A stretch of DNA of 64,000 nucleotides from Paeniglutamicibacter gangotriensis Lz1y (lineage in GTDB: Bacteria; Actinomycetota; Actinomycetes; Actinomycetales; Micrococcaceae), in the NCBI RefSeq assembly GCF_000348945.1, contig NZ_AOCK01000002.1:186001-250000 (forward strand), given 5' to 3'. The stretch's first letter is position 1, and each line of letters starts with the position of its first letter. Made by a program: the position numbers and the translations under genes. Below are positions 7,735 through 16,128 of the stretch, piece after piece. The notes below the pieces were generated by a model. The model was given only the letters and a program-made list of their open reading frames with translations, made no database searches and was not told the DNA's origin.

Positions 7735-9480
7735 GTGCCGAAAGAGCCAGCGTCGAAGAACGGTGTTCCAGTGAAGGGCACCATGGTGCCCGACGCCGGG
7801 CGCGACGCGCCTGCCCCGAAGGCGGGTAAGGACGAACGGCCCAACGCAGTCAAGTCACCAACAGTCCCGGGAGCAGACTCTGCCCAGGCACCCGGTAACT
7901 CAGTACCCGCCACGGATAACCCCCAGGACGCCGCCGGAAACTCCCCGGAGATGACACCCGGGCAGAAGCAGGAAAAGCCCTCGCCCGGCCAGAATCCTGC
8001 GGCCAAAGATTCCCCCAAACCCACACCCGCGCGCGTACAAAAAACCGGCCCAGCGGTTGCCAAGCCCAAGGCGCCGCAGAAATTGGCTGGAAATACTCCT
8101 GCCGAGTCCGCGGCCCCGGCTCCTGCCAAGCCCGCGGCCCCGGCTCCTGCCAAGCCCGCGGCACAGCTGGCCACGGCGGGTTCAAACGTGCCGCCAGCAC
8201 GGCAGAACGCCTCGGCGCCCACCGCCGCACGTCCCGCCGCCACTCAAGCCACGCCAGCCCCGTCCACACCAGAGGTCAGCAAGGACGTAAAGCCCGGGAC
8301 AGACGCCGTGAGCGCGTCCGCAGCCGGACCCAAGGGCGGCAAACCGCCGGTGAATGCTCAGAAACAAACACCCACGAGCAATCCAGCTCCCACTCGCCGT
8401 GCCGCGGGCGCAGCGTCCACGAGCCCCACACAGGCAAAACCAGTGGCTGCTCAGCGCGCCGAACCCGCCGTGAAGAGCGAGAAGGCCCCTGTGGCTGCCT
8501 CGCGAGCCAAACAAGCCCCTGCCTCGCCCGGCGGGCTGCCGCCTGCGAACAAGCCTGCGTCCGCGCCCTCGGCTCAAAACGCGTCATCCACGAGCTCCGC
8601 ACAGCCCGGGTCCTCGACGATGAAGTCTGACGAGCCTGCAGCACAGGCCAAAGAAGCTTCAGCCAAGACCGTTACACCGAAGCAAGAGAACAAGCCGGGT
8701 GCTACTGCCGGCGCTAAGCCCGTAACCCCTAGGGCTTCGGCACCTGGTACGGCTGCCGGCACCAGCGACCCGGCTGCAGCCCCGATCGCCGCAACCGCCC
8801 CCCAGCCAGCAGCAGGGACCGCGAAGCCAGATACCGTTGCCGGCAGCAAAGACACCGCTGCGTCGGCAAAGCCTGCCGCAAAATCTTCGAAAACCCCCGG
8901 CGCACCCGAGAACGGTCGCTTGAATCCCGATGCCACCACCGAACGCTTCGTGGCCAGCTCGAAGGTTCCAGCAGCACCGTCGGCCGCCGCCAGCAAGGAA
9001 CCAGAGACCGCAGGTTCTGCTCCGGCGGGGGAACTTAAAGAGAAGCCGTTGGATCAGACACCTGAGGCGATTTCTTCCGCATCTGCCCCGGCCTCGCGCA
9101 CGGGCGGACTCATGATGGCCCTGATGATTGTTTCTTTTGTCCTGGAAGTCGCGCTGATGGGCGCGTTGGGCATCTGGGGCCTGACGATGTTATCGCTGAG
9201 TCCAGCAGTGGCGGTGCTACTTGCGGTGCTGCCGGTACTGATCTTCTGGGGCATCTTCATGTCGCCCAAGGCGAAGCTACGTCTGCCCCAGCCCTTCCAC
9301 GCAGTGGTCGCACACGTGCTCTTTGCCGGTGGCGCCATTTTGCTGGCCATCGCCGGCCAGCCGGTCCTGGCGGTGTGCATGGGCGGGCTCACGGCCATCA
9401 GCCTGGCGCTGACCGCTGCGGTTCGCGGGCAGAACGTTGAGGACCGCAAGAAGTCTACGGGCCGTCGAGCCGCACGCTAG
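7735..9480 (+). CDS. YrdB-like (DUF2568) membrane protein with a long Pro/Ala/Lys-rich N-terminal tail
   Basis: The last ~125 residues hold four hydrophobic segments and a pattern typical of YrdB/DUF2568, including IFWGIFMSPKAKLRLPQP between segments two and three. The first ~430 residues are low-complexity, rich in Pro, Ala, Lys and Thr with PAPAKPAA-type repeats, and should be disordered, basic and cytoplasmic or wall-facing depending on topology. Ordinary YrdB proteins are only about 120 residues, so the tail is the odd part. GTG start at 7735 with GAGG ten bases upstream; ATG 7783 is an alternative. Function unknown. Confidence 0.65.
   Translation: MPKEPASKNGVPVKGTMVPDAGRDAPAPKAGKDERPNAVKSPTVPGADSAQAPGNSVPATDNPQDAAGNSPEMTPGQKQEKPSPGQNPAAKDSPKPTPARVQKTGPAVAKPKAPQKLAGNTPAESAAPAPAKPAAPAPAKPAAQLATAGSNVPPARQNASAPTAARPAATQATPAPSTPEVSKDVKPGTDAVSASAAGPKGGKPPVNAQKQTPTSNPAPTRRAAGAASTSPTQAKPVAAQRAEPAVKSEKAPVAASRAKQAPASPGGLPPANKPASAPSAQNASSTSSAQPGSSTMKSDEPAAQAKEASAKTVTPKQENKPGATAGAKPVTPRASAPGTAAGTSDPAAAPIAATAPQPAAGTAKPDTVAGSKDTAASAKPAAKSSKTPGAPENGRLNPDATTERFVASSKVPAAPSAAASKEPETAGSAPAGELKEKPLDQTPEAISSASAPASRTGGLMMALMIVSFVLEVALMGALGIWGLTMLSLSPAVAVLLAVLPVLIFWGIFMSPKAKLRLPQPFHAVVAHVLFAGGAILLAIAGQPVLAVCMGGLTAISLALTAAVRGQNVEDRKKSTGRRAAR
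8109..8156 (+). repeat. Two tandem copies of a 24-bp coding repeat
   Basis: Two identical 24-bp units abut (8109-8132 and 8133-8156) and encode an eight-residue Ala/Pro/Lys unit in the tail of the YrdB-like protein. The identity at DNA level suggests recent slippage or duplication. Confidence 0.85.
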
Positions 9481-9545
9481 GAGAAGCTGCGCAATATCCA
9501 CCCACCGGTGGCTGAGGCGTGGCCCCGGTAGGGACGCCGCAGCTG

Positions 9546-9977
9546 CTAGCCTGCGAGCAAAGTGCCGAGGTATCCGGCAGCCAATCCGGCACCGATAGTG
9601 AGCCCAATGTAGGACAGTGCCTTGGCCCGGTGCCTGCCGCGCCACAGGGACACCGCGCCAATGATGAATGTACTCATGGTGCTCAGACCCCCGCCCAGCC
9701 CAATGATCAACACGGCAACGACCAGAGCCGGACTTTCCTGCAGCGTCGCGAGGTCCATGGAGATCCCGCGCGCGGTTGCCCACGAAGCGACCCAACCCAC
9801 CAGCAGGCAGGCCAGCGTATTGGCTGCCAAGATGCCCCACGGGAAGGCCGGGGCAGTGGAGCCTGCACGCCGGTGCGCGGCTGCGTTGAAGGTGATGTCC
9901 AGTGCGTAACGCAGCACCGCGCCGAAAGCGCCGGCAACCGCCACGGCCAAGACCACACCCAGTGGAGGGATGTTCAC
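9546..9977 (-). CDS. crcB: Fluoride ion channel FluC/CrcB, subunit 1
   Basis: The 143-residue protein has four transmembrane segments and FluC motifs: GAFGAVLRY at the N-terminus, ILAANTLACLLVG in helix 2, and GGLSTMSTF in helix 3. FluC exports fluoride through a dual-topology dimer. In the Phe-box the usual TTFSTF reads STMSTF here, so one pore phenylalanine position is methionine. It overlaps the second FluC gene upstream by four bases (ATGA), which favours a coupled heterodimer. Confidence 0.93.
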   Translation of the reverse strand: MNIPPLGVVLAVAVAGAFGAVLRYALDITFNAAAHRRAGSTAPAFPWGILAANTLACLLVGWVASWATARGISMDLATLQESPALVVAVLIIGLGGGLSTMSTFIIGAVSLWRGRHRAKALSYIGLTIGAGLAAGYLGTLLAG

Positions 9978-10438
9978 GGCCCGCTCCCGGGTTCAGGTCG
10001 GTCAGGGTGCTGCCCGGAAGGTCTTCCTCCGTCGCCCAGATGATCAACCAGGGCCATGGCTGCCCAGCCCGCGGCCACGCACAGGCCCAGGGACAACACC
10101 ACATCAAGCAGTCCCAGACCCCGCTCGGCACCTAAGACAAAAAGAATGAGCGTGGAAAAGGTCGTGAAAGCGCCCAAGAACCCGGTGCCGATGCCGGCGC
10201 GTAGCCATTCGGGGGGCCGGCGACTGAGCTTCCAATGGCTGGTCAGGGCTCCCAGTGCCGCGGTCCCGGCCACGTTGATGCCCAGTGTGGTGCTCGGGAA
10301 GCCCGGTCCATCGGGAAACCACATGCCCAGACCCACGCGCAGCGCGGCGCCGCAAAATCCGCCCACGGCAACGGCAGCAAAATTTTGGCCCGTGCTGCGG
10401 GGCGCTGCGGAGCAATGCACAGGGGAGCCAGCCATCAT
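9974..10438 (-). CDS. crcB: Fluoride ion channel FluC/CrcB, subunit 2
   Basis: A 154-residue, four-helix FluC protein with GGFCGAALR, LGINVAGT and the standard FTTFSTL Phe-box. It starts 15 bases after the stop of the DtxR-type regulator and overlaps the next fluC by four bases. An ATGATG pair begins the gene; GGAGAAC precedes it, giving better spacing to the second ATG (10435). I see no fluoride riboswitch upstream; the gene is most likely read through from the regulator. Confidence 0.93.
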   Translation of the reverse strand: MMAGSPVHCSAAPRSTGQNFAAVAVGGFCGAALRVGLGMWFPDGPGFPSTTLGINVAGTAALGALTSHWKLSRRPPEWLRAGIGTGFLGAFTTFSTLILFVLGAERGLGLLDVVLSLGLCVAAGWAAMALVDHLGDGGRPSGQHPDRPEPGSGP

Positions 10439-10453
10439 GTTCTCCGGGGCCGG

Positions 10454-11095
10454 TCAGGCTTCTGGGGGTACCGGCAGCACCCAGAGCATCGTCGCGTCGA
10501 TGTCGCTGAGCTGCGGGTGCGGCAACTCGATGGTGGACCCGGGGGCGATGCCCAACTCCGTGCACAACCGCAAGAGCGCCGGATCCTCGTCGCTGATCCG
10601 AGAGACCAGCGCGCGGGCCGGTGCCCCGGCGTGCTGAAAACGGTCAAGCCGGATCGCCGGCGGCATGATCAGCGCACCGTCGGGGCCGGGGATTGGGTCG
10701 CCGTGCGGATCCGCTCCGGGGTGGCCCAGACGCTCGGACAGGGCTTCGATGAAGCGGCTCGAGACGGTGTGCTCAAGCCGTTCGGCTTCCTCATGCACCT
10801 CGTCCCACCCGTAGCCCAGCTCCTTGAGCAGGAAAGTTTCGATGAGCCGGTGGCGGCGCACTACCGACAGCGCGGCCAGACGGCCTGCAGCTGTGAACGT
10901 GATGGCCCCGTACGGCGGGTGGACCAACAGGTCCTTGCCGGCAAGCTTGGAGACCATCGAGGTGGCCGATGCCGGGGCGACACCCAGCTGGGTGGCGATG
11001 TTTCCGGTGGTGACGGGGTCGTGCTCCCACTCCGTGAGCGCGTAGAGCGCCTTGAGATAGTTCTCCTCGCTGGAGGTCAGCGGTGCCGGGACCAC
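10454..11095 (-). CDS. DtxR/MntR-family metal-dependent transcription regulator
   Basis: The 213-residue protein has an N-terminal winged helix (EENYLKALYALTE, then a helix-turn-helix at VTTGNIATQLGVAPASATSMVSKL), a metal-binding dimer domain and a C-terminal FeoA/SH3-like domain. In the metal site the DtxR pattern HxEACRxEH reads HEEAERLEH. The cysteine of iron-type DtxR (Cys102) is therefore glutamate, as in manganese-type MntR; I infer Mn sensing. The GTG start shares a base with the hisN stop (TAGTG), so the two are translationally coupled, and fluC follows directly. Targets are not known. Confidence 0.85.
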   Translation of the reverse strand: MVPAPLTSSEENYLKALYALTEWEHDPVTTGNIATQLGVAPASATSMVSKLAGKDLLVHPPYGAITFTAAGRLAALSVVRRHRLIETFLLKELGYGWDEVHEEAERLEHTVSSRFIEALSERLGHPGADPHGDPIPGPDGALIMPPAIRLDRFQHAGAPARALVSRISDEDPALLRLCTELGIAPGSTIELPHPQLSDIDATMLWVLPVPPEA

Positions 11096-11895
11096 TAGCG
11101 GCCGGCGTTCAGGATTTCCAGGGCGGCATCGTGGACCAGGGAGTTGCTGGCCACCGCATTGCCGCCGTCGCAGCCTTCGACGCCCTCGACCGAGGTGAAG
11201 CGTCCGCCGGCCTCGCGGACGATCGGCACCAGCGCGGCCATATCGTAGAGGCTCAGCTCCGGCTCGCAGGCCAGATCCACGGTTCCCTCGGCCACCATGC
11301 AATAGGACCAGAAATCCCCGTAGGCGCGGGTGCGCCACAGCGAATCGGTCAGTTCTAAGAAGTTTTCGCGTTGCTGGCGTTCCTTCCATCCGGTGAGGGA
11401 GGAGTAGGACATCGAGGCATCGGCGAGCTTGGCCACCGAGGAAACCTGCAGTCGGTGGGCGCTGGCCATGGAGCGGCCCGTGTAGGCGCCCATGTTCTTC
11501 GCGGCCCACCAGCGGCGGTTCAGCGCCGGGGCGGAGACCAGCCCGACGACCGGCTCCCCGTTTTCGATCAGCGCGATCAGCGTCGCCCATACCGGGACAC
11601 CGCGCACAAAGTTCTTGGTCCCGTCGATCGGGTCGATGACCCAGTGTCGGTTGGACTTGCCGGTGGTGCCGAATTCCTCGCCGGTGATCGCATCGCGTGG
11701 CCGGGCACGGGAGATGTGCGACCTGATGGCTTCCTCCGCGGCCTTGTCGGCATCCGTGACCGGGGTCAAATCCGGCTTGGTCTCCACGACCAGATCGACA
11801 GCGTTGAAGCGCGAGAGCGTCAGGGAGTCGACCGAGTCGGCGATGACGTGGGCCAGGCGCAGGTCATCGTTGTAGGTCATCACGTCGGTGTTCAT
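11095..11895 (-). CDS. hisN: Histidinol-phosphatase, inositol-monophosphatase superfamily
   Basis: The 266-residue protein has the IMPase metal-site motifs: [20 protein letters not shown] and the C-terminal [18 protein letters not shown]. In Actinobacteria this member, placed after aroA and rsgA, is histidinol-phosphatase, the penultimate step of histidine synthesis. That assignment rests on family and neighbourhood. ATG at 11895 lies seven bases after a TAGGTT -10-like box, so the mRNA may be leaderless. Its stop overlaps the start of the DtxR-type regulator. Confidence 0.85.
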   Translation of the reverse strand: MNTDVMTYNDDLRLAHVIADSVDSLTLSRFNAVDLVVETKPDLTPVTDADKAAEEAIRSHISRARPRDAITGEEFGTTGKSNRHWVIDPIDGTKNFVRGVPVWATLIALIENGEPVVGLVSAPALNRRWWAAKNMGAYTGRSMASAHRLQVSSVAKLADASMSYSSLTGWKERQQRENFLELTDSLWRTRAYGDFWSYCMVAEGTVDLACEPELSLYDMAALVPIVREAGGRFTSVEGVEGCDGGNAVASNSLVHDAALEILNAGR

Positions 11896-11902
11896 ATGCT
11901 TA

Positions 11903-11908
11903 AACCTA
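11903..11908 (-). promoter_or_regulatory. Candidate -10 box for a leaderless hisN transcript
   Basis: TAGGTT on the minus strand ends seven bases before the hisN ATG, placing the expected transcription start at or next to the start codon. The 139-base gap after rsgA fits a separate promoter. No good -35 box was found. Confidence 0.45.
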
Positions 11909-12034
11909 TCCCACCGCACCCCGATGCCACGCCAAGATGTCGCAGTGGCGGCGGGGAAACCGCGCGTTGAGAGCAACACGACCCGGGCTCACGGGGCAGG
12001 GGAATGCCCTGCGGCAAACCGGTCGACGGCGCGC

Positions 12035-13138
12035 CTACGGGGCCCCGAGCTCCTTGGCCTCGGCGGTCTCGTCCTGACCGAGCAGGCGGCGGAAGGAATC
12101 AAGCCGGGCGATGCCCACCGGACCTGCCTCGCCCGAGGCCACCCAGGCATCCAGCGCGCACTTGGGTTCGGAAGGTTTGTGTGTGCAGCCGCGGGCACAG
12201 GCATTGGCGATCGGGACCAGATCGTCGAAGGCGTTGAGGATGTTTTCCGGGTCCACCAGGGCCAGTCCAAAGGACCGGATCCCGGGGGTGTCGATGATCC
12301 AGCTGCCGTTCGGGGCATTGTCGATGCGCAGTGCCAGGGCCGACGAGGAGGTGTGGCGTCCGCGCCCGGTGACGGCGTTGACATTGCCGGTGGCGCGTTG
12401 CGCGCTGGTGAGCGCGTTGACCAGGGTGGACTTGCCCACCCCGGAGTGCCCGATGACCACCGAAACCCGCCCGGCGAGCATGGTGCGCAGTTCCTCCACG
12501 GGGCTGCCGGAGAGAAGCGCGGAGAGCCCGTCGGCGCTGCGTGCATCGATGCCGGTGGCTGTTTCATCGGTGGTGCGGGAAATGATGATGTCGATGTCTA
12601 GGTGCCGGTAGTTCTCCAAGAACGGTTCCGGGTCGCGCACATCGGCCTTGGTCACGCACAACAGCGGGCGGATCCCAGCATCGAAGGCCGCCACGATGGC
12701 CCGGTCGATGAAGCCGGTGCGTGGCTCCGGGTTCGCCGCCGCCACCACGATGACCAACTGGTCGACGTTGGCCACCACCACACGTTCGACCGGATCTGTG
12801 TCATCTGCGCTGCGGCGCAGCAGCGTGCTGCGTTCTTCGATGCGCACCAGCCGAGCCAGGGTGTCCGGCTCCCCGGAGGTGTCGCCCACCAGAGCAACGA
12901 AGTCCCCGGGGACCACCGGGTTGCGGCGCAGCTCGCGAGCACGAGCGGCGATCACGATCCGTTCCTGCGCGGTGTCCTCGTCGAGGATCGCGCGGTAGCG
13001 TCCGCGGTCCACCGTGATGATCCGCCCGATGAGGGCGTCCTCATAGGCGGGGCGGTCCTTGGTGCGCGGTCGTGAACCCTTTTTGTTGGGGCGGATGCGG
13101 ACATCCGATTCGTCCCAGTCCCGTGTGTTGCGTGTCAT
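12035..13138 (-). CDS. rsgA: Ribosome biogenesis GTPase RsgA
   Basis: The 367-residue protein has an N-terminal OB fold, then a circularly permuted GTPase (CVTKAD before GHSGVGKST at about residues 229-237, then IIDTPGIRSF), and a C-terminal zinc-binding segment with CARGCTHKPSEPKC. RsgA acts late in 30S subunit maturation. I chose ATG 13138, four bases after the aroA stop, because the frame upstream runs into aroA and shows no RsgA-like sequence. Confidence 0.95.
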   Translation of the reverse strand: MTRNTRDWDESDVRIRPNKKGSRPRTKDRPAYEDALIGRIITVDRGRYRAILDEDTAQERIVIAARARELRRNPVVPGDFVALVGDTSGEPDTLARLVRIEERSTLLRRSADDTDPVERVVVANVDQLVIVVAAANPEPRTGFIDRAIVAAFDAGIRPLLCVTKADVRDPEPFLENYRHLDIDIIISRTTDETATGIDARSADGLSALLSGSPVEELRTMLAGRVSVVIGHSGVGKSTLVNALTSAQRATGNVNAVTGRGRHTSSSALALRIDNAPNGSWIIDTPGIRSFGLALVDPENILNAFDDLVPIANACARGCTHKPSEPKCALDAWVASGEAGPVGIARLDSFRRLLGQDETAEAKELGAP

Positions 13139-13142
13139 GTGC

Positions 13143-14468
13143 TTAGGATGCGGCCTTTCCGCTGGCTGCCAGCGTCGTCCAGAGTGCGGGGAAGTGAGGC
13201 ATGGTCTTGGCAGTGGTCGCGATGTCCACGACCTGCACACCGGGTACGGCCAAACCGATGACCGCGGCGGCGGTCGCCATCCGGTGGTCGGCGTAGGTCT
13301 CGAAGACGCCCCCGTGCAGCGGCGCGGGAGTGATCTCCAGCCCGTCGTCCAACTCGGTGACGTTGCCGCCGAGGTTGTTGAACTCCTTGGCCAGGGCCGC
13401 GAGCCTGTCGGTTTCGTGCCCACGCAGGTGCGAGATCCCGGTCAACCGCGAAGGGCCGGTGGCCAGTGCGCAGATGGCAGCCAGCGTCGGGGCGAGTTCG
13501 GAGGCTTCGGGGTAGTCGATGCCGGAGATCTCCTGCGGGCCGGTGACTTCCAGGGTGCCGTCGTCGTGGTGGGTGATGATGGCGCCCATCCGGGTCAGGA
13601 TTTCCCGCCACTGGTCGCCGACCTGGGTGGTGGAGGTGGGCCAGTGCGGGATTCGCACGGTGCCCGCAGTGGCCATGGCGGCGGCCAGGAAGGGGCCCGC
13701 GTTGGAGAGATCCGGTTCCATGGTGCGCTCGAATGCGCTGATGGTGCCGGGTTCAACCTTCCAGCTGCGTGCGGTGGGGCGGGTGATTTCCACGCCGAGT
13801 TCGCGCAGCGTGTCCACGGTCATCTCGATGTGGTCGGGGCTGGCGATGCGACCGTCGGCGGCGATGATCTCCATCCCGTTTTCGGTGCGGGCGGCGACCA
13901 ACAGCAGCGCGGAAATGAATTGCGAGGAGCCCGAAGCATCCACGGTGATCTTTCCTCCGGCCAACGACCCGCCTCCGTGCACGGTCGCCGGCAGCAGCCC
14001 GGCCTCACCATGTTCGGTGATTCCGACGCTCAGGTCGGACAGGGCCGTGAATACCGGTGCCATGGGTCGCAGCCGGGCGTGGGGATCCCCGTCGAAAGCA
14101 AAGGACCCGCGGGCCAGCGCGGCCAGCGGTGGTACGAAGCGCATGACTGTTCCGGCCAGGCCGCAGTCGATATCTACGTGGCCCATGTCGGAATCTAGGT
14201 CCATCGGGGTAATGCGCAGTTCCATGGTTCCATCGGGTCCCTGGCTGCTTTCGATGCCGGTGCCCAGAGCGCGCAGTGCACCAATCATCAGATCCGAATC
14301 GCGGGAGTCCAGGGCATTGGAGATCCTCGAGGGGCCGTCGGCCAGCGCGGCCAGCAGCAGGTAGCGATTCGTCAACGACTTGGACGCCGGCACGATGACG
14401 GTTCCGTCAACGGGAAGTGTGGGACAAGGTGCTTCCCACGTGGTGTCCAGGGTGTCTTTGCTGCTCAA
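13143..14468 (-). CDS. aroA: 3-phosphoshikimate 1-carboxyvinyltransferase (EPSP synthase)
   Basis: The 441-residue protein matches AroA throughout: PASKSLTNRYLLLAALA near the N-terminus (phosphoenolpyruvate/shikimate-3-phosphate lysine), DCGLAGTVMRFVPPLAA (the GTxxR block), DASGSSQFISALLL, and HLRGHETDRLAALAKE near the C-terminus. It makes EPSP in the shikimate pathway. First gene of the minus-strand aroA-rsgA-hisN block. The frame begins at a non-conserved ATG. Confidence 0.96.
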   Translation of the reverse strand: MSSKDTLDTTWEAPCPTLPVDGTVIVPASKSLTNRYLLLAALADGPSRISNALDSRDSDLMIGALRALGTGIESSQGPDGTMELRITPMDLDSDMGHVDIDCGLAGTVMRFVPPLAALARGSFAFDGDPHARLRPMAPVFTALSDLSVGITEHGEAGLLPATVHGGGSLAGGKITVDASGSSQFISALLLVAARTENGMEIIAADGRIASPDHIEMTVDTLRELGVEITRPTARSWKVEPGTISAFERTMEPDLSNAGPFLAAAMATAGTVRIPHWPTSTTQVGDQWREILTRMGAIITHHDDGTLEVTGPQEISGIDYPEASELAPTLAAICALATGPSRLTGISHLRGHETDRLAALAKEFNNLGGNVTELDDGLEITPAPLHGGVFETYADHRMATAAAVIGLAVPGVQVVDIATTAKTMPHFPALWTTLAASGKAAS

Positions 14469-14698
14469 CGGCTGCCTCCGGGTCTCAGGGTGTGTGCGGC
14501 GGGCTCGGCCCGCGCGGGGGATGGGTAGAAAACTGGTCTGGGGCGATGGCGGCGCTGTTGCCGCCGGTGGAACACGTTCTGGACGGCTCCGGTCGGTCTG
14601 GGGGTGCAGCTCGGCTGTTCGGCGTGCAGCCGGTTGACGGGCGAGGAAACCTGCCTCCCTTGTGGCCCCAATTCTAGCGCCTGCACGGTGGTTGGCGT

Positions 14699-14724
14699 GG
14701 AATAGAGTCGGCCGGTTGCGTGTT
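14699..14724 (+). promoter_or_regulatory. SigR-type autoregulatory promoter of sigR
   Basis: GGAAT at 14699-14703 and GTT at 14722-14724 are separated by exactly 18 bases, matching the SigR/SigH consensus GGAAT-N18-GTT. It lies about 100 bases upstream of the sigR start, as expected for positive autoregulation. Confidence 0.8.
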
Positions 14725-14828
14725 GTTGTTTAGTACGGCGTGGAAAGTGCCGGTGCCCGGGCGTGGTTCGGGCACCGTGAAGCTTCCCGCCGCCAGATAC
14801 TTAGGGCACGGAGACTAGCGGAGGACTT

Positions 14829-15542
14829 ATGGCAGTACTGCAGGTGGCGGCCCCGGCCGATCCGCGCTTACGCGTAGACTTGGCCGTGATGACCGAGCAC
14901 ACACAGGGCACCGACACTGTTCCGGTAGCCGACGAGACCGAAGCACAACGCCGCGAGCGCTTCGAACGCGATGCGCTGCAATATGTTGACCAGCTCTACT
15001 CCGCTGCCATGCGCATGGCGCGGAACCCGGCCGATGCCGAGGATCTGGTCCAAGAGGCTTATACGAAGGCGTATTCCGCCTTCCACCAATACAAGCCCGG
15101 GACCAACCTGAAGGCTTGGCTGTACCGGATCCTGACCAACACCTACATCAACCTGTACCGCAAGCGGCAACGTGAGCCGTTGCGTACCGGGAACGACACG
15201 GTCGAGGACTGGCAAATGGCCAAGGCCGCCCAGCACACCCCCGCGGGGCTGCGCTCTGCGGAGGTCGAGGCCCTTGATCATCTGCCGGATTCGGATGTGA
15301 AGGACGCCCTGCAGTCGATTACCGAGGAATTCCGTTTAGCGGTCTACTTCGTGGATGTCGAGGGCTTCCCGTACAAGGAAGCAGCGGAGATCCTGGGCGT
15401 GCCTATCGGCACGGTGATGTCCAGATTGCACCGGGGAAGAAAACAATTGCGAGAATTGCTCGCCGACTACGCGCATGCGCGTGGGATCGGTGCTGCAGCC
15501 AAGAGCGGAGGGGCCACGAAGCCCGGAGCGGAGAAGAAGTAA
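14829..15542 (+). CDS. sigR: ECF sigma factor SigR/SigH (thiol and oxidative stress)
   Basis: Region 2 is clear ([22 protein letters not shown], then the [20 protein letters not shown] block), as is region 4 ([28 protein letters not shown]). The partner gene rsrA overlaps the stop (TAATG), and a consensus SigR promoter lies upstream. Together these identify the disulfide-stress sigma factor. ATG 14829 has GGAGG four bases upstream; a second in-frame ATG at 14889 starts the better conserved part and could give a shorter form, as described for Streptomyces SigR. The last 25 residues are Ala/Lys/Gly-rich. Confidence 0.93.
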   Translation: MAVLQVAAPADPRLRVDLAVMTEHTQGTDTVPVADETEAQRRERFERDALQYVDQLYSAAMRMARNPADAEDLVQEAYTKAYSAFHQYKPGTNLKAWLYRILTNTYINLYRKRQREPLRTGNDTVEDWQMAKAAQHTPAGLRSAEVEALDHLPDSDVKDALQSITEEFRLAVYFVDVEGFPYKEAAEILGVPIGTVMSRLHRGRKQLRELLADYAHARGIGAAAKSGGATKPGAEKK

Positions 15543-15808
15543 TGGGAGATTGCCAGTCACTGGGCGACTGCGACGACAAACGCATCGTGCGCCTCTACGA
15601 GTACCTTGACGGAGCGCTATCCCTGCAGGACCTCACGGAGGTCAAGGCCCACTTGGAGCATTGCGCCGAGTGCACCGAGGAATACGACCTGGAGTGCATC
15701 ATCCGTTCGGTGGTGCGCCGCAGCTGCCAGGAGAATGCCCCGGAGACGCTGAAGTCCAAGATCATCACGCGGATTTCCGAGATTCGCGTGGAAAGTGGTC
15801 ACGCCTAG
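15542..15808 (+). CDS. rsrA: Zinc-binding anti-sigma factor RsrA
   Basis: This 88-residue protein has the ZAS motif: His37, Cys41 and Cys44 in HLEHCAEC plus Cys10 near the N-terminus, the spacing seen in Streptomyces RsrA. Oxidation of the cysteines releases zinc and frees SigR. Cys4 and two further cysteines (about 52 and 61) are also present. Its ATG overlaps the sigR stop, implying coupled translation and stoichiometric production. A terminator follows. Confidence 0.95.
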   Translation: MGDCQSLGDCDDKRIVRLYEYLDGALSLQDLTEVKAHLEHCAECTEEYDLECIIRSVVRRSCQENAPETLKSKIITRISEIRVESGHA

Positions 15809-15832
15809 GCCCACAAGACCCTAGGCACGCAC

Positions 15833-15886
15833 AAGGGCTGGAGTCCGTTTCATCGTCTGCGACGTTGAAACGGGCTCCAGCCCTTT
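15833..15886. terminator. Bidirectional terminator between rsrA and bL37
   Basis: A long inverted repeat pairs AAGGGCTGGAGTCCGTTTCA with a near-perfect complement ending at 15886. It lies between convergent genes and ends in TTTGT. Confidence 0.8.
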
Positions 15887-15949
15887 GTCATCCGTACTTA
15901 CCTAAGTTCCGGCGTGTTATTCACCGCTGGGAACCCGAAAGAATCCGGT

Positions 15950-16024
15950 TTAGGTGTTGGGGCGCTTGCCGTGGTTGGCTCCGCCTTTTTTGCGATCCTT
16001 ACGCTTACGTGAACGCTTGCTCAT
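15950..16024 (-). CDS. Large-subunit ribosomal protein bL37
   Basis: A 24-codon gene, usually missed by gene callers. The peptide starts MSKRSRKRKDRK, continues with two glycines and ends ANHGKRPNT, which matches the very basic 24-residue actinobacterial ribosomal protein bL37 (the conserved end is ANHGKRP). The ATG at 16024 has GGAG eight bases upstream. It sits between rsrA and the GDSL-like gene on the minus strand. The family is known from mycobacterial ribosome structures; assignment here is by sequence resemblance. Confidence 0.85.
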   Translation of the reverse strand: MSKRSRKRKDRKKGGANHGKRPNT

Positions 16025-16128
16025 GTGAGGACTCCTTTGCAATTCCTTGTCCCAAGTTGGACTTTCCCAATTCTTTCATACCCGGGGCTCTTGGCCCAAG
16101 GTTTTGGCTACGCCGCGAGGCGAATGTG

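Noticed and set aside
8109-8156. Tandem 24-bp repeat as a possible CRISPR or integron-like element
   Set aside because: There are only two abutting copies without spacers, in frame inside a Pro/Ala/Lys-rich coding tail.
9974-10453. Fluoride riboswitch before the fluC pair
   Set aside because: Only 15 bases separate the regulator stop from fluC and no crcB-motif fold can be drawn in the surrounding sequence.
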